Below, piece after piece: positions 1 to 9,087 of a DNA stretch of 64,000 nucleotides. This DNA comes from Sulfomarinibacter sp963733915 (GTDB lineage Bacteria; Acidobacteriota; Thermoanaerobaculia; Thermoanaerobaculales; Sulfomarinibacteraceae). The stretch lies in the NCBI GenBank assembly GCA_963733915.1, contig CAVTEP010000001.1, positions 372,001 to 436,000 of the forward strand, written 5' to 3'. The number at the start of each line of letters is the position of its first letter. Within the stretch, counting starts at the first letter, position 1. The position numbers and the translations under genes are program-made. A model generated the notes under the pieces. That model was not told the origin of the DNA, ran no database searches, and worked only from the letters and a program-made list of their open reading frames with translations.

Positions 1-638
1 CCGGTGATGAATACCGCAACCACGAGGAGTGAGGCGAGGATCACGACCGTGGTGCTCAGTCTCTTCATCAGGCGTGACCAGTTCCTGCTCTGCCCGCGCC
101 AGGCGAGCAGCAATCCGAAGACCAGGAATCCCAGACCCAGATTCCGGAAGAAGTCCGCCTTGGACCACCAGTTGAAGCCAGGACTCAGATATAAGCCGTA
201 GCCGCCGAAGCGGCCGCCGTCGGTCACGATCATGCCTTCCGCGCCGCCCTTGGGGATCTCGACCTCGGCCGTGATGGTGTAGGACTTGTTCAGGATGTTC
301 GGAGCGACGCTGCCGGGGACGCCGGAAAGCTCGCCCGAGTAGGTGAAGACGGTTCGTCCCGCCGTGAGGCTCGGGCGCGGCGTGTTCCAGCGCGCGAGCG
401 TCGTATTGTCGAGCGGTAACACGTTGTACTTCTCCGCCTCGACATAGAAGAGGTCCTGCATCTCCTTCACTTTGTCCGGCATCTGGACGGCGAGGTCGTT
501 GAACTGGGCGGGATCCTCCTCGAGGTTGTAGAGCTCCCACTGTACCCGGTCATCAGATCCCGGGGGCGCCGCGGTGCTCAGCTCCCATGGAAGCGTCGCC
601 GGGGTGGTCGCCGCCACCCATTCCTCGTGATAGATGGC
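1..638 (-). pseudogene. Arylsulfatase, C-terminal fragment lacking its 5' part
   Basis: The minus-strand frame reads into the C-terminal part of a sulfatase: an AIYHEEWVAA segment, then WELYNLEEDPAQFNDLA, the conserved stretch just after the catalytic domain, then the GGAEGMIVTDGGRFGGYG beta-strand region. Family members hydrolyse sulfate esters using a formylglycine residue, but that N-terminal active site is not here. After this domain come two hydrophobic stretches, so the C-terminus may be membrane-attached. The 3' end runs off the window edge. The frame meets a TGA at 639-641, and nothing upstream resembles a sulfatase, so the 5' three quarters are missing. The family call is secure; the cause of the truncation is not known. 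Confidence 0.75.
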
Positions 639-639
639 T

Positions 640-802
640 CAGAAACCAAGCCGTGTTCGAGGCGGCTCAACAGATCGAGCTCGAGGGCGTTGCAATCAAG
701 ATCATTTCGCTTCGGCACCCCGTGGAGGCCAAGCGAAGCTCCGATCGGGCGCGCGACCTCGCCGACGTTGACGAACTCCTCAAGATCAACGAGCAATCCT
801 GA
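640..802 (+). pseudogene. C-terminal fragment resembling nucleotidyltransferase-type hypothetical proteins
   Basis: The plus frame ending at TGA 800-802 reads as a protein tail with VAIKIISLRH, VEAK and RARDLADVDELL. A basic stretch followed by D-L-A-D-V is common at the end of nucleotidyltransferase-like proteins of toxin-antitoxin or DUF6036 type. No start codon with a ribosome site and no catalytic region is present. The readable part begins exactly where the minus-strand sulfatase frame ends, so both look cut at one junction. The family assignment rests on a short motif and is tentative. Confidence 0.4.
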
Positions 803-870
803 GATCACCCAAAATCATGAGCTCCGTACCGGGCGCTTTTTCTCACCCTCGCCCTCCTGGATTGCCCACC

Positions 871-896
871 CGCGCCGCGAAGGCGCGAATGTTTTT
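871..896 (+). terminator. Possible intrinsic terminator
   Basis: CGCGCC and GGCGCG can pair around the loop GCGAA, followed four bases later by five T residues (892-896). It lies between the truncated fragment ending at 802 and the glutathione transferase start at 967. Confidence 0.45.
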
Positions 897-909
897 CGAG
901 TGCCGGATG

Positions 910-937
910 TTGAGATAGTAGGCCGGAGCGGTATCGG
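910..937 (+). promoter_or_regulatory. Weak candidate sigma70-type promoter
   Basis: TTGAGA (910-915) and TATCGG (932-937) are 16 bases apart, 30 bases before the glutathione transferase start. Only about half of the -10 consensus matches, so this is a suggestion. Confidence 0.25.
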
Positions 938-966
938 CCGTTCGCACCGAAGGGAGAAAGCACATC

Positions 967-1578
967 ATGACCCGATTCAAGCTCACGTACTTCGATTTTG
1001 ACGGCGGAAGGGGGGAACCGATACGGATCGCGTTTCATGTCGGGGGCATCGACTTCGAGGATGTCCGGGTGAAGGGCTCCGATTTTCGAGAGGTGCAGCC
1101 GTCATTCCGGTTCCACGCGCTGCCGGTGCTCGAAATCGACGGCCGGCAGATCACCCAGTCGAACTCCATCCTTCGCCACGTGGGCAAGCTGGCCGGTCTC
1201 TACCCCACCGACGACCTGCAGGCCCTTTATTGCGACGAAACCATGGGGGCGGTCGAGGATCTGAGTCACGCTGTCGGCAGGACATTCGGTCTGAAAGGCG
1301 ACGCCATGAAGCAGGCACGTGAGGAGCTCGTCGAGGGCCGGCTCGCGACCTACATCAAGGGTCTCGATGGACTCCTCGGCCGCGGCGGCGGCGAGTACTT
1401 TGCGGACGGGCGGATGACCGTAGCCGACCTCAAGGTCTTCGTCGAGACCCGGAACCTGGCCAGAGGCATCCTGGACCACGTCCCGACCGACATCGTCGAG
1501 AGCCTCGCCCCGGCTCTGGCGGAGCACCGCGACCGCATCACCAACGACCCGCGGGTCCTGGCCTACTACGCTCGTTAG
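967..1578 (+). CDS. Glutathione S-transferase-like protein, 203 aa
   Basis: This soluble enzyme has an N-terminal thioredoxin-like domain (residues 1 to about 80; LTYFDFDGGRGEPIRIAFH, then the cis-proline LPVLEID and QSNSILRHVGKLAGLYP glutathione-binding segment). An all-helical C-terminal domain follows, with MTVADLKVF in the usual place. Length and layout match the sigma/alpha-like class that conjugates or isomerises electrophiles with glutathione. Tyr8 is the likely catalytic tyrosine. GGGAG lies about ten bases before the ATG. It is convergent with the next gene, 29 bases away. The physiological substrate cannot be read from the sequence. Confidence 0.88.
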   Translation: MTRFKLTYFDFDGGRGEPIRIAFHVGGIDFEDVRVKGSDFREVQPSFRFHALPVLEIDGRQITQSNSILRHVGKLAGLYPTDDLQALYCDETMGAVEDLSHAVGRTFGLKGDAMKQAREELVEGRLATYIKGLDGLLGRGGGEYFADGRMTVADLKVFVETRNLARGILDHVPTDIVESLAPALAEHRDRITNDPRVLAYYAR

Positions 1579-1607
1579 GGGACCGGGTCGGTCAAAGGGT
1601 GGCAGCT

Positions 1608-2810
1608 TTACAATCCTTCGGTATCCGGACCCGAAGATCCGTCTGCCAGTTCTCCGCTCAATGCCTCGAACAGGACCGCGGCTGCCAGATGGTTGCCGGT
1701 GTCGGTGAAGTGGGCACGGCCCTGATCGTAAAAGAACCGTCCTTCGCCGTTCCCCGAACCGGCGCTGGCCGCCTCTCGAAAGCTGTCGGCCATCGTGAGG
1801 CATGGGATCCCGAGCTCACCGCAGATTCCGGCGAGCCTGGTCTCCGGGTTGGTGCGATCGAAAAACCGGGCCTCCTCGCCCGCAGCGTCGATCACCTCGG
1901 CCCAGAGGTCGTCGTAGATCTGCGGCCCGGTGGGAATGACGGCCACCACAAACCGTGAGCCTCGCGCCGCGACCTGGTCGCGGAACTCGGCCAGCAGACG
2001 GCAAGTCAGCTCCCAGGCATGATCCACGTCCTCGTCACCGGCGGTGTTGAAAACCTGGTACCGCGACGGTAATCGCCCGGCGAGCTCGCGGACCCGTTCG
2101 CGACCGCGGGTGCGGGCGATGCGATACCAGACGTAGAGCCGGCTGTGCTGGTTGAGCCAGCTCGAGAGACCGCTGGCTGCGGCCGAGTACGGCAGCTGGC
2201 GGAGGCCGCCGCCGTCGTCGAGCTCGAAGTAGATGCGTCTCGCCCCGGTCAGGCGGCGACTGTTGTCGGCCAGGTCATTGCCGACGAAGAAGGCGAGCAC
2301 GACGATGTCGGGTTGGTAGCGCCACACCAGCTCGCGATACAACACCAGCTCCTGGCCGGTGCTGGCGCTCGAGACCCCGAAGTTCAGGACCTCCCACCGT
2401 TCGTCCGGAAACGCTGCCGCGAGGCGGTCCTCGAGATCGGCGACCATGGTCTGTTCCTCGGCGGTCGCCACGGCCACGATCATGGAATCGCCGATGACGG
2501 CGATCCGTCGCGTGCCGGTGGGCTTTGTGGAGGGCCGGTCAGGGCCCCGAAAACCGTCTCGGTGGAAACGGAGACGGATCGTGCGGCCGGACTCGGGCAC
2601 GAAAACCTGTTCATCGAAATCGGCGACGTAGCGTTTGCCGATCACCGGGTCGTGGACCGTCAGACGCTTGTCGATATCGGTGAGGCCCCTCACGGCGAGC
2701 TCACCCGCGGCCGCCATCAACACCAGACTGGCGACCGTCAGACCCAGCCGCGGCAGCCATCGACCTAAGCGGCGTCGGTTCCGGGGATCATCGGCGCTGG
2801 GCGGGCTCAT
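1608..2810 (-). CDS. SGNH/GDSL-family hydrolase with N-terminal membrane anchor, 400 aa
   Basis: A hydrophobic segment at about residues 20-40 (LTVASLVLMAAAGELAV) suggests an inner-membrane anchor with the rest outside. The SGNH blocks are visible: VIGDSM (nucleophile Ser), GVSSASTGQEL (Gly), FFVGNDL (Asn), and FYDQGRAHFTDTGN supplying the Asp/His pair near the C-terminus. Such proteins are esterases or O-acetyl hydrolases, often acting on envelope polysaccharides. The ATG at 2810 is preferred because the upstream extension has no homology-like content. It lies 65 bases downstream of the methyltransferase operon on the same strand and may be read through from it, but a functional link is not evident. 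Confidence 0.8.
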   Translation of the reverse strand: MSPPSADDPRNRRRLGRWLPRLGLTVASLVLMAAAGELAVRGLTDIDKRLTVHDPVIGKRYVADFDEQVFVPESGRTIRLRFHRDGFRGPDRPSTKPTGTRRIAVIGDSMIVAVATAEEQTMVADLEDRLAAAFPDERWEVLNFGVSSASTGQELVLYRELVWRYQPDIVVLAFFVGNDLADNSRRLTGARRIYFELDDGGGLRQLPYSAAASGLSSWLNQHSRLYVWYRIARTRGRERVRELAGRLPSRYQVFNTAGDEDVDHAWELTCRLLAEFRDQVAARGSRFVVAVIPTGPQIYDDLWAEVIDAAGEEARFFDRTNPETRLAGICGELGIPCLTMADSFREAASAGSGNGEGRFFYDQGRAHFTDTGNHLAAAVLFEALSGELADGSSGPDTEGL

Positions 2811-2874
2811 ACGGGCCGCAGTATACGGAAGCCTGCCAACTACGGCGGTACGGACGTTCTTGATACCCAGCTCA

Positions 2875-3779
2875 TCATCCGAAATTCGCTCGGCGGTGGG
2901 CATCCACCGCCGAACGAATTGCGCGGATGTGCTCCGGCCCGGTCCCGCAGCACCCGCCGATGATCTTCACGCCGAGATCGATCAGCTCGGCCGACCCGCG
3001 CGGCCATGAAGTCGGGGCTCTCCGCGTAGACCAGCTCGCCGTCGCGGAGCTCGGGCATCCCGGCGTTCGACTGGATCGCGATCGGCACCGAGGCGTGACT
3101 GGCGAACTCGCGGGCGATCTCGAGCATCTTCTCGATGCCGTTGCCGCAGTTCGAGCCGACGACGTTCGCGCCCGCTGCGACGAGCGTCGCACAGCACTGC
3201 TCGATGCTCGATCCCATCATCGTGAAGTAGCCGCGCGGGGTGGTGTCGAAGGTCATGGTGGCGATGATCGGAATATCGGCGGAGCGGGCGCGCGCCGCCT
3301 CGACGGCGAGCCGCGCCTCGGTGAGGTCGATCATGGTCTCGACGCAGATCAGGTCCGCGCCCGCATCGACCAGCGCGCCGATCTGGCGGCGGAAGCCCTC
3401 GGCCAGGACTTCCGGTTCGGTGTCGCCGTAGGGTTTGACGATCGCTCCGGTCGGGCCGACCGACCCCGAGATGTAGGCCCGGCCCTCGACCACCGGTTTG
3501 AGCGCCTCGACCGCCAGCCGGTTGATCTCCTCGGTGCGGTCGGCGAGGCCGGTGGGCCTGCAGCTTGAGCGGCGAGCCGCCGAAGGTGTTGGTGGTGATG
3601 AGCTCGGCGCCGGCGTCGACGTAGAGCGAGGCGATCTCGACCAGCGCCGCCGGGTTCGACAGGTTGACGGCCTCGGGGCTTTCGCCCGGCTCGAGGCCGC
3701 GGGCCATGAGCTGGGTGCCCCAGGCGCCGTCGCCGACCAGCACCTCGCCGGCGCGCAGGCGTTCGAGCAGGCCGCGCAT
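2875..3779 (-). CDS. Homocysteine S-methyltransferase family protein, about 300 aa
   Basis: A zinc-dependent (beta/alpha)8 methyltransferase of the HMT/BHMT/MetH-N-terminal family: GDGAWGTQLMARGL at the N-terminus, TTNTFGG, and the three zinc cysteines in SNCGNG (about residue 210) and GGCCGTGPEHI (about residue 275). It would receive a methyl group on homocysteine thiolate, most likely from the corrinoid protein encoded just upstream. Its ATG overlaps that gene's TGA (TGATG), so the two are translationally coupled and together resemble the HMT and cobalamin modules of MetH as separate chains. The frame breaks near 3555 and 3000; removing one base at each gives an uninterrupted protein. The acceptor could be another thiol. 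Confidence 0.85.
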
Positions 3780-4418
3780 CACGCCACTCCGGTCAGCTTC
3801 TTGACGACCTCGACCGCGTTGGAAGCGTCGTAGCCGTAGGCGTCGGCGCCGATCTCGTCGGCGATACTGCTGCGACAGCGGCGCGCCGCCGACCACGACC
3901 TTGACGCGATCCTGGAGGCCCCGGTCGTTGACCAGCTCGACGACCTTCTTCATGCCCGACATGGTGGTGGTGAGGAGGGCCGACAGCCCGACCACCGATG
4001 CGCCGTGCGCTTCGGCGGTGTCGACGAAGCGCTCCGGCGCCACGTCGGCGCCGAGATCGATGACCTCGAAGCCGGCGCCCTTGAGCATGATCCCGACCAG
4101 GTTCTTGCCGATGTCGTGGAGGTCGCCCTTGACCGTGCCGACCACCACCTTGCCGAGGGACGGCACATCCTCGGCGATCAGCAGCGGCTTCAGGACCTCG
4201 ACGCCGGCGTCCATGGCACGCGCGGCCAGCAGCACCTCGGGCAGGAAGATCTCGTGAGCGCCGAACTTGCGACCGATGACGTCCATGCCCGCGAGCAGGC
4301 CCTGGTTAAGGATCTGCCCCGCCGTCAGCCCGCCGTCGACCGCCTGCTGCGTCAGCTCGGCGACCTTCCGGTCCTCTCCACGCTGCAAGGTCTCGTTGAT
4401 CTGTTGCAGAACTTCCAT
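3779..4418 (-). CDS. Corrinoid (cobalamin-binding) methyltransferase protein, MttC/MtbC-like, about 212 aa
   Basis: The N-terminal helical bundle (residues 1 to about 85, the cap that shields the cobalt) is followed by a Rossmann-like B12 domain. DLHDIG at 99-104 supplies the lower-ligand His101, with VVGLSALLTTTM and VVVGGAPLS further on. It shuttles methyl groups between a methyltransferase and an acceptor. It is the only free-standing corrinoid protein in the window, so it is the plausible partner of MttB1 at the head of the same operon. CGGAGG precedes the ATG at 4418. One base too many near 3868 breaks the last 30 residues, which then read SIADEIGADAYGYDASNAVE and end at the TGA overlapping the next start. 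Confidence 0.88.
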
Positions 4419-4526
4419 GCCAAACCTCCGTTGATCAACCCGTTCCCCTTCGGTCCGGGGACGATATTCCACATTCAGTCGCGCCGAGCGTGATCGCCCA
4501 GTTTGCAAAGATACACCGGTTCGAAT

Positions 4527-6455
4527 TCATCGCCACCCGCCCGCCTTCGCCCTGCCGACCATCACCCCGACAGTCGGAAAGAGCGCGAGCTCGGTGTGGG
4601 GCAGAAACAGGGCCGCGGTGTACTGGTCCATGTACTCGGGCTCGGTGCTGAGCTCGATGTTGGTCATGCGACCGGCGATGACGAGCTGGAGGCGGCGGTG
4701 GGCGCGGGAAACCAGCGTCATGTGCGAGCCGGTCAGCGAGGCGTTGCCGAGGTAGCGGTACCTCTCGAGGGGGAGGTCCGGGATCATCCCGATGACGATC
4801 GCCTGTTCGATCGCCAGGAACCGCCCGAAGTTGCCGGCGATGTAGACCCGGTCGAGGTTCTCGAAGCCCAAACCGACCCGGCGCAGCATCAGCGCCGACG
4901 CCGAGTAGATGGCGGCCTTGGCGCGGATGACGTTCTCGATCTCGTTTTCGCTGATGGCGATCGGCTTGCCGGTCCCGCTGTCGGCGGCCGACACCAGCAG
5001 GTAGCGCGCGCGCTTGTCGCCGAGGTCGATGAACTCGGAGCGCCGCGAGCGGTCGAGCTCGTCCCTGGCGGTCGATCCAGCCGGTCCGCAGGAGGTTGGC
5101 CAGCACGTCGACGATCCCCGACCCGCAGATCCCGAGGGGCGGTTTGTCGCCGATCGTCGAGCAGGTGGGCCGGGCCGTCTCGCGATCCACCGCCACCTCC
5201 TCGATCGCGCCGGCGCACGCGCGCATGCCGCACTCGATACCGCCGCCCTCGAAGGCGGGCCCCGCCGAGCACGCGCACGACATCAGGAAGTCGGTGTTGC
5301 CGACCACGATCTCGCCGTTGGTACCGATGTCGATAAGGAGGCTGATGCCGTGCTGCTCGCGCGCCAGGTCGGTGCACAGCAGCCCGGCTGTGATGTCGCC
5401 GCCGACATAGCTGCCGACACAGGGCGCGAGCTCCACCGGCGCTTCGGCGCTGATGGCGAGGCCCAGCTCCGCCGCCGTGACCGTCGGCGCCTGGAGCACG
5501 GTCGGCGTGTAGGGCGCGAGCCGGATCTGCTCCGGCGGCAGGCCGAGCAGGAGGTGGGTCATCACCGTGTTGCCGGAGATCGCCGCGTGACAGATCTCGC
5601 CCGGGTTGATGCCGCGGCCGAAGGCGGCCCTGCAGATGAGTCGGTTCACGGTGTCCAGGACCCGCCGCTGCAGCTCGCCGAGGCCCGCCGGGCCGAGCCG
5701 CGTAGTTGATGCGGCTGATCACGTCCACGCCGCACGGGATCTGGTCGTTGGCGTCGCTCTCGGTGGCGAGGACGGCGCCGGTCGGCAGGTAGACGAGCTG
5801 CACCGCGACCGAGGTCGTGCCGATGTCGACGGCGACGCCGTAGTGACGCGAGGTGGTGTCTCCGGGCTCGATGTCGAGGACCCGCACCCCGCCGTCGTCG
5901 GGCAGGACGGTGACCGTCACCAGCCCGTCTTCCTCGCGCAGCGCCGCGGCCGCGGCTCGCGCGGCCGACAATGTGCAGCCGACGCTGTCGACGCTTCGCG
6001 CGGCACGAATCGAGGCCGTCAGCCGGTCGACGTCGGAGAGGCCGTCCTCGAGATGCGGCGGCGCCACCTCGAGACGACCACTTCTCGACCAGCGGCTCGA
6101 GATCGTCCGCTCGCGGCAACAGCGTCGTATCGACGAGCAACCGCGCCTCCTCGTCGTCCGCGAACTGGCCGTCCGCCCGGGACCGGTCGGGCAGCTCGAC
6201 GGTGATCGCGCCGTCGTGCACCCGCGTCTGGCAGGCGAGCACGTAGCCCGACGCGACCGCCGAGGCGGGCACCCGCCCCCGGCTTTCGGTCCGCACCTCG
6301 CCGCCGGTCGTGCGCACGATGCACCGCCCGCACGATCCGTCACCGCCGCAGGGCAGCTCGAGGTCGAGACCCGCGGTGCGGGCCGCCGCCACCAGCGGGG
6401 TGCCGGGTGGCGCCTCGACGGTCGCGTGTGCGGGAAGAAACTCGATGGTCGCCAT
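4527..6455 (-). CDS. acsV: RACo-type corrinoid activation protein (2Fe-2S ferredoxin plus ASKHA ATPase), about 641 aa
   Basis: The N-terminal 2Fe-2S ferredoxin domain has C36-x5-C42-x2-C45 and C75. A linker domain and a C-terminal ASKHA domain (DUF4445) follow, with HYGVAVDIGTTSVAV, LLIDIGTNGEIV, GICGSGIVDVLA and VYIAGNFG. In acetogens RACo uses ATP to drive electrons onto the inactive Co(II) of the corrinoid iron-sulphur protein; RamA-type relatives do the same for methylamine corrinoid proteins. Position between acsC and the corrinoid protein fits either role, or both. Frame breaks near 6077, 5695 and 5080 each resolve by deleting one base. No close ribosome site precedes the ATG; GGGAG is about 16 bases away, so the exact start is less certain. 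Confidence 0.88.
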
Positions 6456-6491
6456 GGGCTGCGGTCGCGGACTCCCTTCTTTTCCCGGCGG

Positions 6492-7829
6492 CTAGGACAG
6501 CCGGGCCTTGATAAAGCTCTCGAGGTCGGAGGCCTCCTGGGGCCCGACCATCACCTTCCATCCGGGGAAGCTCTCCTCGAGCTCGCCGCTGATCTGGGCC
6601 ACGAAACCCGGGATCACGATGTCGCGCCGGTTGACCTTGTCTTCGAGCCCGGCCTCCTTGCAGAACTTGGCGATGCTGGCGCCCGAAAACTTGCCGGCGG
6701 CCCAGGCGGTGAGCACGCTCATGCCCTCGCACTCGGGCACCACCAGCCAGGCGCTGAGCCCGCTGTTCTCGATCTCGCCGCCGACGATGAAGTAGGTGAG
6801 CGAGAAGTTGGTGGTGACGAAGACCGGCGAGTCGGCGGTCGGCTCGCCGATCGGGTAGATCCCGGGCTCGACCTGGATCGGTTTCTGCGGGTCGGTGAAG
6901 ATGTTCAGACGCAGCGTGATGAGGGTCGCGATCTGGGCGGTGTCGAAGCCTGGCAGCACGCAGATCCCGCCGTACTTGGCGATCTGGGTCGCAGCCTCGA
7001 CGGTGCCGGTCACCGGGTCGGCGCCGTCGACAAAGCTCAGGAACGGCAGCCCGAGCGGCTTGACGCCGTCCTTGAGCGCCGCCCGCCGGGCGACGGCGTT
7101 GGTCTGGAATCGCTCGGCGAGCGAGTGGGTCTCGAACTGGAGCAGGAGGTCGGTGAAGCCGCCCTCCAGGATGGCGGCGGACGCCATCGCCAACTGATCG
7201 AGGTCGGGGGCGCTCAGCGCCAGTGCATGCCCGTTCTCCTCGGCCGCCGCGACCAGCGCGCCTGCAGTCTCCGGCGTGGCGGTGGCGAGGACGCTGTGCG
7301 AGGCGCTGACCGCTTTGGCGGCGAGCGCCAGAGCCTGCGGGTCCGAGCTGCGCAGCACCAACGGCTTGCCCACCTCGCGCCACGCCCGGGCGGCGAGGTC
7401 GACGAAGGCGCCGACGTCGCTGCCGGTCTGGGTCACCGCCAGCATGTCGATGTCGATGGTCTCGCCGACCCGTTCGATCGAGTACTCCTTGACCGATTTC
7501 ATGGTGCGGTCAATGCTCGCGGGATCGTCGGTGTCGTTGAGGTTGACCGCCAGCAGGGTCTGGCTGACAAAGGTCTTCTCGTGCCGGTAGAGCACGGTCT
7601 CGCCGCCGAGCTTGAGCGCGCCGCCGGGCCCCAGCCGGACCGCTTTCACCGGCGGCTCGTAGGCCTTGCCGAGAACCCGGATCGCCTCCTCGGAGGCGTA
7701 GGGGCAGGCGCCGATCTCGGCCTTGCGGGCGGCGAGCTTCATGGCGAATGCGAGACAGGTGTTGACCCCGCACTCCTTGCAGTTGGTCTTTGGCAGGAGC
7801 TTCTGGATCTGGAGCCCGGTGAGTGCCAT
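6492..7829 (-). CDS. acsC: Corrinoid iron-sulphur protein large subunit (acetyl-CoA decarbonylase/synthase gamma), 445 aa
   Basis: The N-terminal 4Fe-4S domain carries C17, C20, C25 and C42 (TNCKECGVNTCLAFAMKLA), diagnostic of AcsC/CdhE. A TIM-barrel middle region and a C-terminal cobalamin-binding domain follow, with NFSLTYFIVGGEIENSG. With AcsD it forms the CFeSP that delivers the methyl group to acetyl-CoA synthase. GGGAGGGG precedes the ATG by seven bases and contains the end of acsD, whose TAG lies three bases upstream. The frame is intact. Its 4Fe-4S cluster is the entry point for electrons from the activator encoded next. Confidence 0.96.
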   Translation of the reverse strand: MALTGLQIQKLLPKTNCKECGVNTCLAFAMKLAARKAEIGACPYASEEAIRVLGKAYEPPVKAVRLGPGGALKLGGETVLYRHEKTFVSQTLLAVNLNDTDDPASIDRTMKSVKEYSIERVGETIDIDMLAVTQTGSDVGAFVDLAARAWREVGKPLVLRSSDPQALALAAKAVSASHSVLATATPETAGALVAAAEENGHALALSAPDLDQLAMASAAILEGGFTDLLLQFETHSLAERFQTNAVARRAALKDGVKPLGLPFLSFVDGADPVTGTVEAATQIAKYGGICVLPGFDTAQIATLITLRLNIFTDPQKPIQVEPGIYPIGEPTADSPVFVTTNFSLTYFIVGGEIENSGLSAWLVVPECEGMSVLTAWAAGKFSGASIAKFCKEAGLEDKVNRRDIVIPGFVAQISGELEESFPGWKVMVGPQEASDLESFIKARLS

Positions 7830-7832
7830 CGC

Positions 7833-9077
7833 CTAGCCCCTCCCGTCCATGAGCCGGAAGATCGTGTCCTTGGTCGCCATCGCCGCGTCCGGGTGGTACA
7901 TGATCAGCACATCGGCGCCCGCGTAGAGCAGGGTGGTGGCGCAGGCCAGCTCCCACAGGACCGCCCGCTCGCCCAGCTCGCCCCACGCCGGGAAGTCGCT
8001 CGCCGGCGCCTTCACTTCCTTGACCCTCGCCGTCTCCTGTCCGGGCGACACGATCATCGGCCCGGCCAGCATGGCGTCGCCGCCGAGACCGCTGAGACGG
8101 ATCCGCTCCATCACCGAGTAGGTGTACTCGAGGCCGTAGCCCATGGCGCCGGTCATCGGGTCCATGACGATCTGCTCGACCGGCAGGCTCATCCCGGTGA
8201 GCAGGATGTTCATCTGCTTGCCGATGTTGACGTCGATCGGGCTCTGCGCGACCACGCTGTGGCCGTAGGCCAGCGCCGCGCCGGCGATGGTGCGGTAGTT
8301 GTCCTGCTCGGCCCAGTTGAGCAGCAGGTTCTCGCCGTGGCACGCCTGGGCGACCGCCTTCATCACTTCGTTGATGGAATCGAAGTGGTTGTGACCGGTG
8401 ATGATGAGTGGGACCTCGACGGCTTCGAGTACCGCCTTGACGAGCGCGACCGCCTGTTCGGGCGACCTGCCGCCCTTTTCGGGGTGGGTCCCCTCGAGGC
8501 GCACCGAGATCAGATCGGCGCCGTACTTTTCGACGCAGGTCCGCGCCATCTCGGGCGGATCGTCGAGCAGCCCGCCGAAGATCTCGCGCAGCACCTGCGG
8601 GTACTTCTCGGAGACGACGTCAAAGACCTCGAGCGCCACCAGCGGACGGTGCGGCATCGCACCTTCCCACAGGTGGAAGGGCATGCAGGTGGCGCCCCCC
8701 ACCTGATAGGTGACGCCGCGGGTTCCGCCGCGGTCGGGGCCGGCGCCGAGGGTGACGGTCCACGTGGGCTGCTCGCATCGTTCCTTCGAGACCTCGAAGG
8801 ATCTCACCGCCGCCAGCCTTTCGGCGGCGGTGGGTCCGGCTTCGATGGAGGTGGTTTTCGGGGTGGACTTGGTAGGTCTTGAATCGGGCACGGAGACGGA
8901 GACGGTGGGGGAGGCGGAGACTGGCTTCGGGGCTTCGCCGAGGAAGCGCTCGCCGAGGACACCGATGATCTCGCGCACGATGTCCCGGGTGAGTGATTGC
9001 TTGAGATCCTGCTGGAGCTCGGCGATCACCGAGGCGGCCACCTCGGACTTGAGCCTGGCGATGTCTTCGGGCTTCAT
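7833..9077 (-). CDS. acsD: Corrinoid iron-sulphur protein small subunit (acetyl-CoA decarbonylase/synthase delta), 414 aa
   Basis: The TIM-barrel small subunit of CFeSP is recognisable from RGVTYQVGGATCMPFHLWEG, LISVRLEGTHPEK, PLIITGHNHFDSI, NLLLNWAEQDNYRTIAG and PIDVNIGKQMNILLTGM. An N-terminal region of about 80 residues before the barrel is Ser/Thr/Pro-rich (residues 50-80) and helical before that, longer than the minimal family fold, possibly a flexible tether. It sits between acsB and acsC with spacings of ten and three bases. GAGGA lies eight bases before the ATG. The frame is intact. Confidence 0.95.
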   Translation of the reverse strand: MKPEDIARLKSEVAASVIAELQQDLKQSLTRDIVREIIGVLGERFLGEAPKPVSASPTVSVSVPDSRPTKSTPKTTSIEAGPTAAERLAAVRSFEVSKERCEQPTWTVTLGAGPDRGGTRGVTYQVGGATCMPFHLWEGAMPHRPLVALEVFDVVSEKYPQVLREIFGGLLDDPPEMARTCVEKYGADLISVRLEGTHPEKGGRSPEQAVALVKAVLEAVEVPLIITGHNHFDSINEVMKAVAQACHGENLLLNWAEQDNYRTIAGAALAYGHSVVAQSPIDVNIGKQMNILLTGMSLPVEQIVMDPMTGAMGYGLEYTYSVMERIRLSGLGGDAMLAGPMIVSPGQETARVKEVKAPASDFPAWGELGERAVLWELACATTLLYAGADVLIMYHPDAAMATKDTIFRLMDGRG

Positions 9078-9087
9078 GTCGGTATCC

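Noticed and set aside
5853..8882. A 1009-codon open frame on the plus strand
   Set aside because: It lies opposite acsC, acsD and the RACo gene, is full of Arg/Gly/Asp/His shadow composition, and shows no domain. It is an artefact of the GC-rich antisense strand.
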